A DNA stretch of 63,381 nucleotides. Origin: an uncultured Pelagibacteraceae bacterium. Lineage in GTDB: Bacteria > Pseudomonadota > Alphaproteobacteria > Pelagibacterales > Pelagibacteraceae. Position 1 is the stretch's first letter. Each line of letters opens with the position of its first letter. A program made the position numbers and the translations under genes. This document shows positions 57,021-63,381 of this stretch, piece after piece. The notes under the pieces are model-generated. The model was given only the letters and a program-made list of their open reading frames with translations. It ran no database searches and was not told the DNA's origin. The stretch covers positions 1 through 63,381 of the forward strand of contig CACIAP010000005.1 in NCBI GenBank assembly GCA_902584685.1, in the 5' to 3' direction.

Positions 57021-57161
57021 TTCAACTTTTGGTGTGTTAAATTTTTTTACTACTATATATTGTTATCGCTAAAGAACAAAAATAGTCTAAAACAAGTCCG
57101 AATCATTCAGGTAAAAGTTCTCATTTTTATTTTTTTTTCGATAATAACATATTTGATCTAA

Positions 57162-57860
57162 TTATGCAGCCTTATATTTATTTACACAAGTATTTGCTAG
57201 TATCAAATTTGGATCAATAAAAATTTTTGATTTTTTTGCTTTTCTAAAAGATTTGAATGCAAAAATTGCTATAGGTAACTCTGTGCATCCTAAAATTATT
57301 TTTTTACAATTTACTTTTATTAAATAATCAATTGCAGGCTTAATAATTTTTTCTGCTTTTCTTACATTACCCATTTTTACAAATTTAATTGCTTTATTTA
57401 CATTTTTTTTTTGTATCTTTATGGGTGGTGATAAAAGTTTAAACCTTTTATTGAAATGTTTATGATAAATTTTTGTGCTTAAAGTGGCTTCGGTAGCAAG
57501 GATTCCAATTTGAGAGTTAATTTTACATCTTTTTTTTGTATGATTATAAACTTCCTCGGGCATACTCAAAATAGGTATCTTCACTTTTTTTCTTAAATCA
57601 TCATACCAAAAATGAGCCGTATTACACGGCATTACAATAAACTTACATTTATTTTTTTCTAACAATTTACAACCTTTCACTAATTCTTTAAGGACATTAT
57701 AATATTTTTTTAAGTTTTCCGGTCTCTTTGGTGTATCGGACTTATTGTATAATATAAATTTTGGGTATTGTTGATCTTGTTTTCCTCTATATAAAATAGC
57801 AATTTTATTGCAAAAATCTAAACCAGCTTGCGTTCCCATTCCTCCTAAAATTCCAATCAT
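57162..57860 (-). CDS. Aspartate/glutamate racemase family protein
   Basis: Cofactor-independent racemase fold. Paired catalytic cysteines are in FIVMPCNTAHFWYDDL and KKIILGCTELPIAIFA. Start MIGILGGMGTQAGLDFCNKI at 57860 overlaps the thioesterase stop as ATGA; an upstream ATG at 57881 would add seven residues and a 25-base overlap, so 57860 is preferred. 232 residues. The sequence looks more like the broad-specificity aspartate racemase group than MurI. Confidence 0.9.
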   Translation of the reverse strand: MIGILGGMGTQAGLDFCNKIAILYRGKQDQQYPKFILYNKSDTPKRPENLKKYYNVLKELVKGCKLLEKNKCKFIVMPCNTAHFWYDDLRKKVKIPILSMPEEVYNHTKKRCKINSQIGILATEATLSTKIYHKHFNKRFKLLSPPIKIQKKNVNKAIKFVKMGNVRKAEKIIKPAIDYLIKVNCKKIILGCTELPIAIFAFKSFRKAKKSKIFIDPNLILANTCVNKYKAA

Positions 57861-58258
57861 ATTTTTTTTACTACTTTCCAAACGCCTGTTGCTGATGCAA
57901 TAATATTTTTCTTTATATATAAATTACAATTCACAAATAACATTGATCTTGTTTTCTTTAATATGTTTACTTTTCCTAATATCTCATCCCCCAGTCTAGA
58001 TGGCGCAATAAATTTTACATCTAATGAAATTGTAACACATGATTGATTATTGCTAGCTCTATAAACAGCAGTTCCAGCACCTGCATCGATTAAAGAACAA
58101 ATAAATCCTCCATGAGTGATCTCTCTTTTGTTCAAGTGTATGTCTTGTATTGTGCTTTTAAACTCGAACTCAGTATCTGATATATCTCTAAAAAGAAGAC
58201 CACCATTGTGTTTCATAAAACCAGAAACTTTACTGATTTGCTCAAATTCGTTTTTCAT
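57857..58258 (-). CDS. PaaI-type hot-dog thioesterase
   Basis: 133-residue acyl-CoA thioesterase of the PaaI family. Core block: NKREITHGGFICSLIDAGAG with the catalytic His/Gly-Gly turn, followed by CVTISLDVKFIAPSRLGDEI. Cytoplasmic. Coupled to the racemase by ATGA overlap. Substrate unknown. Confidence 0.9.
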   Translation of the reverse strand: MKNEFEQISKVSGFMKHNGGLLFRDISDTEFEFKSTIQDIHLNKREITHGGFICSLIDAGAGTAVYRASNNQSCVTISLDVKFIAPSRLGDEILGKVNILKKTRSMLFVNCNLYIKKNIIASATGVWKVVKKI

Positions 58259-58260
58259 TT

Positions 58261-58344
58261 TTATAAAAAAATTGTTAATAAAATTAAAACTATTAATACT
58301 ATAGCAAAAAAATATACAACACTTGATTGCAAAGAGATTTTCAT
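58261..58344 (-). CDS. Possible 27-aa membrane peptide
   Basis: An ATG at 58344 opens 27 residues: MKISLQSSVV then one hydrophobic helix to the end. It fills the gap between tRNA-Arg and the thioesterase exactly (stop 2 bases before the next start). Such single-helix peptides are common chance frames in A+T-rich DNA, and no clear ribosome binding site is seen. Confidence 0.3.
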   Translation of the reverse strand: MKISLQSSVVYFFAIVLIVLILLTIFL

Positions 58345-58349
58345 AATTT

Positions 58350-58426
58350 TGGTGCGCCTGCTAGGAGTCGAACCCAGAACCTCCTGGTCCGTAGCCAAGC
58401 GCTCTATCCAGTTGAGCTACAGGCGC
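58350..58426 (-). tRNA. tRNA-Arg (anticodon ACG)
   Basis: On the minus strand the acceptor GCGCCTG/CAGGCGC, D stem GCTC/GAGC, anticodon stem CTTGG/CCAGG with loop CTACGGA (anticodon ACG, read as ICG after deamination), and T stem CTGGG/CCTAG all pair. CCA is encoded (58350-58352 on the minus strand). It reads CGU/CGC/CGA Arg codons. Confidence 0.96.
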
Positions 58427-58489
58427 TAAATTATAAAAAATAATCATATTTAATAATGTAATTTTTAAATAAATAATTATTCTATATTA

Positions 58490-59596
58490 ATGTCAAAAAA
58501 TTCTAAAGATATTGTTTTTGTTGCAGCTCAAAGATCAGCTATAGGAAGATACAAAGGCATTTACAAAGATCTACAAGCTCATAATTTAGGTTCATTAGTA
58601 ATCAAAAGTTTAATTAAAAAGACGAAACTAAAAGCTGATGAAATTGATGAAGTAATATTAGGCCAGGTGTTGACAGGATCTTGTGGACAAAATCCAGCTA
58701 GGCAAGCAGCTATAAATTCTGGAATTCCAAAAGAAAAGACTGCAATAATTATTAATCAAGTGTGTGGGTCTGGACTAAGATCTATTGTTAATGGATATCA
58801 ATCATTAATAACAAATTCTGCAAACTTTATAATTGCTGGAGGCCAAGAAAGTATGACCAATTCACTTCATGATCAAATGATGAAAGATGGTTTAACGGAT
58901 GCTTTTTATAATTATCATATGGGTGTTACAGCTGAAAATGTTGCTGCAAAATATAATATATCAAGACAAGAACAAGATGAATTTGCAATTGAGTCTCAAC
59001 AGAAAACAAATATAGCAATAAACAAAAAAAAATTTGATAATGAAATTATTAATGATGATACCGATGAACATCCAAGATCTGGAATAACAATAAGTGATCT
59101 TTCAAAATTAAATTCTGCATTCAAAGAAAAGGGGACCGTCACTCCTGGAAATTCATCTGGTATTAATGATGGAGCCGCTGCAGTTGTTTTAACTACAAGA
59201 GAGTTAGCTGAAAAACATAATTTAGAAATATTAGGAAAGATTATATCTTGGGCAACCTGTGGTGTTGATCCATCAATGATGGGATTAGGGCCAATCCCTT
59301 CTTCTAACAAAGCACTTCAAATAGCAAAATGGGATATAAAAGACTTGGACTTAATTGAAATTAACGAAGCCTTCGCTGCTCAAAGTATTGCTGTAATTAA
59401 AGAGTTAAAAATTCCTAAAGAAAAAGTAAATGTGAATGGTGGTGCAATAGCACTCGGTCATCCTATAGGTGCCTCAGGTGCAAGAATTGTTGTTACACTT
59501 TTAAACGAATTAAAAAAAATAAGTGGAAAAAAAGGTTTGGCAACACTATGCATTGGAGGAGGGATGGGAATTTCAATGTGTATAGAAAAAGATTAA
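58490..59596 (+). CDS. Acetyl-CoA acetyltransferase (thiolase)
   Basis: Thiolase, condensing or cleaving acetoacetyl-CoA/3-ketoacyl-CoA. The nucleophilic Cys is in IINQVCGSGLRSIVNGYQSL, the second active-site region is GGAIALGHPIGASGARIVVT, and the base Cys in LATLCIGGGMGISM. 368 residues, about 25 shorter than the norm; the missing residues are in the loop region after QESMTNSLHDQMMKDG and before DTDEHPRSG. The catalytic core is complete. Confidence 0.94.
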   Translation: MSKNSKDIVFVAAQRSAIGRYKGIYKDLQAHNLGSLVIKSLIKKTKLKADEIDEVILGQVLTGSCGQNPARQAAINSGIPKEKTAIIINQVCGSGLRSIVNGYQSLITNSANFIIAGGQESMTNSLHDQMMKDGLTDAFYNYHMGVTAENVAAKYNISRQEQDEFAIESQQKTNIAINKKKFDNEIINDDTDEHPRSGITISDLSKLNSAFKEKGTVTPGNSSGINDGAAAVVLTTRELAEKHNLEILGKIISWATCGVDPSMMGLGPIPSSNKALQIAKWDIKDLDLIEINEAFAAQSIAVIKELKIPKEKVNVNGGAIALGHPIGASGARIVVTLLNELKKISGKKGLATLCIGGGMGISMCIEKD

Positions 59597-59709
59597 TATT
59601 TGAGTGATTTATAATATTTATTCAGAATGATATTTTGTATCCAAATTTTTGCGTCTAAGTTTTTATAATTAGGCTTTTTCTTAATAAAATTAATAAATAT
59701 TTTTAACAT
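59593..59709 (-). CDS. Possible 38-aa basic protein
   Basis: An ATG at 59709 on the minus strand gives 38 residues (start MLKIFINFIKKKPNYKNLDA), basic, with several aromatic residues, ending overlapped with the thioesterase-side thiolase stop by 3 bases (convergent). It covers most of the 188-base gap between thiolase and aceE. No family or ribosome binding site is evident; the remaining gap must carry the aceE promoter. Confidence 0.25.
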   Translation of the reverse strand: MLKIFINFIKKKPNYKNLDAKIWIQNIILNKYYKSLKY

Positions 59710-59784
59710 ATGCTAATTAACTCATTTTAGGATGACGAAAAAAAGATATAAATATGTTAAAATATTGACCTTTAAAAAATATAG

Positions 59785-62700
59785 ATGAAAAAAGACATTC
59801 TAGTACCTGATATAGGAGATTTTGATAACGTAGAAATCATAGAAGTTCTTGTAAAAGAGGGTCAAAAAATTCAAAAAAACGATTCTATTGTTACACTTGA
59901 AAGTGATAAATCAAGCGTAGAAGTACCAAGCACAGAAGAGGGCGAAGTATTAAAAATTTTAGTAAAAGTTGGTGATAAAGTATCGAAAGGAGATAAGCTA
60001 ATAGAAATTCAATCTGCTTCTGAAAAAAAAGAAGTCAAAAATTTAGATATTCCTAAAGATACTGAAAAAATAATTGTAGACGCAGAAAAATCTCAAAGAG
60101 TAGAACAAGAAAAACCTTTTGAAAAACAAGTTATAAGCCAAGAGAAAAAGAAACCAACCAGAAATATTGAAATAATATCTGATGGCAATGATTTAGATCC
60201 AACTGAAACTAAAGAGTGGCTAGAATCTTTATCTGCAGTTCTTCAAAATGACGGTAAAGAAAGAGCTCAATATTTAATAAAACAATTAATTGAACATTCT
60301 TATAAAGAAGGCTCAGATTTAGTCTTATCTCGAAACACACCTTACATAAATACTATTCCTCCTGAAGAGGATAAAAAATCTTCAGGAGATCAAAACATTG
60401 AAAGAAAAATAAGATCTTTAATTAGATGGAATGCAGCTGCTATGGTTGTTCGAGCTAATAAAAAAAACCCTGATCTTGGCGGTCATATAGGAACCTTTGC
60501 TTCAGCTGCAACATTATATGACGTTGGTATGAATCATTTTTGGAGAGCAAAAAATAATAAGTTTGGTGGAGATTTAATATATTTCCAAGGTCATAGCGCT
60601 CCAGGAATTTATGCAAGATCTTTTTTAGAGGGAAGATTAACTGAGAAACAACTGGACTCGTTTAGACAGGAGGTCTTACCAGGTGGTTTATCTTCTTATC
60701 CTCACCCTTGGCTTATGCCAAACTACTGGCAGTTTCCAACTGTATCAATGGGTCTTGGCCCAATGTTAGCGATCTACCAAGCAAGATTTATGAAATATTT
60801 AATTAATAGAGGTTTGATTAAAGATGAGAGTAGAAAAGTTTGGGCCTTTTTAGGAGATGGGGAAATGGATGAACCAGAGTCTTTAGGTGCAATTGGATTA
60901 GCATCCAGAGAAAAATTAGATAACCTAATATTTGTGGTTAACTGCAATCTTCAAAGATTAGATGGACCTGTAAGAGGTAATGGAAAGATAATTCAAGAAC
61001 TTGAGGGAATTTTTAGAGGAGCTGGTTGGAACGTGTTAAAAGTGATATGGGGATCTTACTGGGACCAATTATTAGCAAAAGATAAAACAGGTTTATTGGT
61101 AAAAAGAATGAATGAAGCTGTTGATGGTGAGTATCAAGCATTTAAGGCGAAGGGTGGCGCATATGTAAGAGACAAATTTTTTGGAAAATACAAAGAATTA
61201 AAAGAAATGGTCTCAAGCTTAACTGATAGAGATATATGGAAGCTTAATCGAGGAGGCCATGATCCACATAAAGTGTATTCAGCTTACCATAGAGCACTAG
61301 AAAACAAAGGTAGTCCAACAGTGATAATTGCCAAAACTATCAAAGGTTATGGAATGGGTAAATCTGGGGAAAGTATAAATACCACCCATCAACAAAAAAA
61401 ATTGGACGTAGACGATTTACTTTATTACAGAGATCGATTTGATGTTCCTTTAACTGACGAGCAGGTAAAAAATATTGAATACTACAGACCAAAAGAAGAT
61501 TCACAAGAAATAAAATATTTAAAAGAGAGAAGATTGCAACTTGGTGGCTTCATTCCTGAGAGATCATCTTTTGCCAAACCAATTAAAGTTCCTCCAAAAG
61601 ATATCTTCGATGTGATGAAACAATCAACAGGCACTAAAGAAATGTCGACGACTATGGCACTAGTTAGAATGTTAACAAACCTCTTAAGAGATAAAAATGT
61701 TTCACCCAAATTAGTTCCTATAATTCCTGACGAGGCTAGAACGTTTGGTATGGAGGGCTTTTTTCAAAAAATTGGTATTTACGCGCATGAAGGTCAAAAG
61801 TATGAGCCTGTAGACGCAAAACTACTTTCATCTTACAGGGAAGATAAATCAGGACAGGTGTTAGAGGAGGGAATAACGGAGGCTGGTTCCATGTCATCTT
61901 GGATAGCAGCAGGAACATCATACACTAATCATGATATAGAAATGATTCCAATATATTTGTTCTATTCAATGTTTGGTTTTCAAAGAGTTGGTGATTTCGC
62001 CTGGGCCGCAGGTGATAGTCAGGCAAGAGGATTTCTTATAGGCGCTACATCTGGGAGAACAACTTTGGCTGGAGAAGGATTACAACATCAAGATGGACAT
62101 AGTCATCTACTTGCTTCCACAATACCAAATTGTGTTTCCTATGACCCAACCTTTGCTTATGAGTTAGCTGTAATATTCAGAGATGGTTTAAGAAGAATGT
62201 ATGAAAAAAAGGAAAATGTTTTTTATTATATTACAACAATGAATGAAAATTATCCTCATCCAGCAATACCAAAAGATAAAAATATTGAAGAAGCAATCTT
62301 AAAAGGAATGTATAAAATTAAACAAATTTCAAAAAACAAAAAAACAAAAATTCAACTATTAGGATCTGGAACTATTTTAAGAGAAATGATGCAGGCAGCA
62401 GACATATTGGATAAAGATTTTAAAATTGATTGTGATATATGGAGTGTCACAAGTTTTAATGAATTAAGAAAAGATGGCATGGAAGTGGAGAGACATAATC
62501 TCTTAAATCCAAATGAAAAACCAAAAAAAGCATATGTTGAGAATTGCTTAAAAGACGCTGAAGGCCCTATACTAGCTGCATCAGATTATATGAGAATTAC
62601 ATCAGATCAAATAAGACCGTTTACTAACAAAAGTTTTTATTCACTAGGGACAGATGGATATGGGAGAAGTGACAGTAGAGAAAAACTTAGAAATTTCTTT

Positions 62701-62838
62701 GAGGTGGATAAAAAATATATTGTTACTTATGCTTTAAGTGTTTTAGCAAAAGAACAATTAATCCCCTCAAAATATGCAGAACAAGCGATTAAGAAGTATA
62801 ACATTGATAAAAATAAACCTATACCAACAAAATTATGA
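59785..62838 (+). CDS. aceE: Pyruvate dehydrogenase E1 with N-terminal lipoyl domain
   Basis: Homodimeric-type E1 of the pyruvate dehydrogenase complex: decarboxylates pyruvate with thiamine diphosphate. Residues 1-77 are a lipoyl domain with the lipoylated Lys42 in VTLESDKSSVEVPSTEEGEV; 78-135 is a charged Lys/Glu linker; about 136-1017 is the E1 proper (TDP motif GDGEMDEPESLGAIGLASRE through VVNCNLQRLDGPVRGN). The E1 part is about 880 residues, matching the 887 of E. coli AceE, which has no lipoyl domain. It is ATGA-coupled to aceF, which lacks a lipoyl domain. Confidence 0.95.
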   Translation: MKKDILVPDIGDFDNVEIIEVLVKEGQKIQKNDSIVTLESDKSSVEVPSTEEGEVLKILVKVGDKVSKGDKLIEIQSASEKKEVKNLDIPKDTEKIIVDAEKSQRVEQEKPFEKQVISQEKKKPTRNIEIISDGNDLDPTETKEWLESLSAVLQNDGKERAQYLIKQLIEHSYKEGSDLVLSRNTPYINTIPPEEDKKSSGDQNIERKIRSLIRWNAAAMVVRANKKNPDLGGHIGTFASAATLYDVGMNHFWRAKNNKFGGDLIYFQGHSAPGIYARSFLEGRLTEKQLDSFRQEVLPGGLSSYPHPWLMPNYWQFPTVSMGLGPMLAIYQARFMKYLINRGLIKDESRKVWAFLGDGEMDEPESLGAIGLASREKLDNLIFVVNCNLQRLDGPVRGNGKIIQELEGIFRGAGWNVLKVIWGSYWDQLLAKDKTGLLVKRMNEAVDGEYQAFKAKGGAYVRDKFFGKYKELKEMVSSLTDRDIWKLNRGGHDPHKVYSAYHRALENKGSPTVIIAKTIKGYGMGKSGESINTTHQQKKLDVDDLLYYRDRFDVPLTDEQVKNIEYYRPKEDSQEIKYLKERRLQLGGFIPERSSFAKPIKVPPKDIFDVMKQSTGTKEMSTTMALVRMLTNLLRDKNVSPKLVPIIPDEARTFGMEGFFQKIGIYAHEGQKYEPVDAKLLSSYREDKSGQVLEEGITEAGSMSSWIAAGTSYTNHDIEMIPIYLFYSMFGFQRVGDFAWAAGDSQARGFLIGATSGRTTLAGEGLQHQDGHSHLLASTIPNCVSYDPTFAYELAVIFRDGLRRMYEKKENVFYYITTMNENYPHPAIPKDKNIEEAILKGMYKIKQISKNKKTKIQLLGSGTILREMMQAADILDKDFKIDCDIWSVTSFNELRKDGMEVERHNLLNPNEKPKKAYVENCLKDAEGPILAASDYMRITSDQIRPFTNKSFYSLGTDGYGRSDSREKLRNFFEVDKKYIVTYALSVLAKEQLIPSKYAEQAIKKYNIDKNKPIPTKL

Positions 62839-63381
62839 TTAATAGAATACTCGCCACTCCAAAAGTAAGAAAGTTTGCAAGAGAATTAGGGGCTGATATT
62901 TCAAATCTTAAAGGGTCTGAAAGGAATGGCAGGATAACAGAGGAAGATGTTAAAAATTTTATAAAAGGTTCTAAAAAGAATACGCTATTAAAAGAATCAC
63001 AAAAACCAGAGCCAAGAATTAACTTAATTGATCACTCTGAATTTGGTGAAATAGAAGTTGTTGAAATGCCAAGAGTAAAAAGGCTCGCAGCACCGCTGTT
63101 ATCAGAGTCGTGGAGAACTATCCCACACGTCACCCATCATGATGAGGCTGATGTGACTGAACTTGAAAACTTCCGTAAAAATTTAAAGGATGGTTATACA
63201 GGTGAGCAAAAGAAAATTACCCCACTTGCTTTTATAATTAAGGCATTAGTGAAGAGCATGATGAAATATCCAATCTTCAATTCATCTATAAAAGACCAAG
63301 AAAATTATCAAATAATATTAAAAAAATATTTTCATATCGGTATTGCAGTAGATACTCCACATGGTCTCATGGTTCCTAAAA
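62835..63381 (+). CDS. aceF: Dihydrolipoyl acetyltransferase E2, lipoyl-less (partial)
   Basis: E2 of pyruvate dehydrogenase, cut by the window edge after 182 codons. It starts MINRILATPKVRKFARELGA, the peripheral subunit-binding domain (about 5-48, RNGRITEEDVKNF), then after a short linker the catalytic domain (FGEIEVVEMPRVKRL, WRTIPHVTHHDEADVTELEN, HIGIAVDTPHGLMVPK). There is no lipoyl domain upstream of the binding domain; the only one in the operon so far is on aceE. The catalytic domain is close to the gammaproteobacterial AceF type. An lpd gene probably follows. Confidence 0.95.
   Translation, partial: MINRILATPKVRKFARELGADISNLKGSERNGRITEEDVKNFIKGSKKNTLLKESQKPEPRINLIDHSEFGEIEVVEMPRVKRLAAPLLSESWRTIPHVTHHDEADVTELENFRKNLKDGYTGEQKKITPLAFIIKALVKSMMKYPIFNSSIKDQENYQIILKKYFHIGIAVDTPHGLMVPK

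Noticed and set aside
57021..57161. Small RNA gene between the helicase and racemase
   Set aside because: The 141 bases have no convincing hairpin-plus-T-run or promoter pair; only A+T-rich sequence is seen.

Overview
This is a strongly A+T-rich, very tightly packed chromosomal segment of a streamlined marine alphaproteobacterium, most likely of the SAR11 (Pelagibacterales) type. The basis is gene order and family content: the alphaproteobacterial blocks murJ-trpS-nfu, tsaB-fur-miaB-phoH-ybeY-lnt-metK, nusA-infB-rbfA-rpsO-pnp, fabI-fabB-fabA-irr, coaBC-dut, ubiB-ubiE-mutM-rpsT-dnaA-dnaN and helicase-fdxA-carD are all present but thinned. Genes usually found inside these blocks in relatives are missing (hrcA, hemW, rimI, corC, trmB, rimP, ylxR, truB, recF, the S4-domain gene). 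Many neighbours overlap by 1-4 bases. No rRNA, phage, IS or CRISPR material is visible.

Layout. 1-3.8 kb: grpE-dnaK-dnaJ chaperone operon on the minus strand, with a sigma32-like promoter before dnaK. 3.8-9.3 kb: rdgB, a PBP-activator-like protein, rsmI, a BON lipoprotein and a malic enzyme/PTA fusion. 9.4-20.9 kb: murJ, trpS, nfu, a Bax-like amidase, a deacetylase, a half-length tsaB, fur, miaB, phoH, ybeY, lnt, metK. 21-27.6 kb: the transcription/translation operon nusA-infB-rbfA-rpsO-pnp, entered through a promoter-plus-terminator leader. 27.5-30.1 kb: fatty-acid genes fabA-fabB-fabI plus a small membrane peptide. 30.2-34.1 kb: an iron/oxidative-stress island: irr, katG (both with Irr boxes), a 2OG-Fe(II) hydroxylase-like protein, DUF2061 and a Cys-rich mini-protein. 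34.1-39.7 kb: peroxiredoxin, SH3, MoeB/ThiF, dut, coaBC, ubiB, ubiE. 39.7-43.7 kb: mutM, rpsT, dnaA, dnaN. 43.7-50.8 kb: plsC, lysA, an LptM-like lipoprotein, argH, a TlpA-like protein, HIG1, an esterase, HNH, coq7, dsbB, a DedA-like protein. 50.9-58.4 kb: tRNA-Leu, acyl-CoA synthetase, a tiny poly-Lys/Arg gene with its own strong terminator, carD, fdxA, a TerB-like protein, a Suv3-like helicase, racemase, thioesterase, tRNA-Arg. 58.5-63.4 kb: thiolase and the start of a pyruvate dehydrogenase operon.

The most notable observations are: (1) a pyruvate dehydrogenase in which the lipoyl domain sits at the N-terminus of E1 (AceE), while the following E2 (AceF) starts directly with its subunit-binding domain and has no lipoyl domain; (2) a 23-residue, almost pure Lys/Arg/Ala gene with its own promoter-like sequence, leader hairpin, strong ribosome binding site and 14-bp terminator; (3) an Irr regulon made of irr itself and katG, where the katG leader carries a 26-bp tandem duplication of the -10/ribosome-binding segment; (4) an intrinsic terminator nine bases upstream of nusA, preceded by a good promoter; (5) an uncharacterised Cys-rich 59-residue protein behind Fur-box-like sequences.
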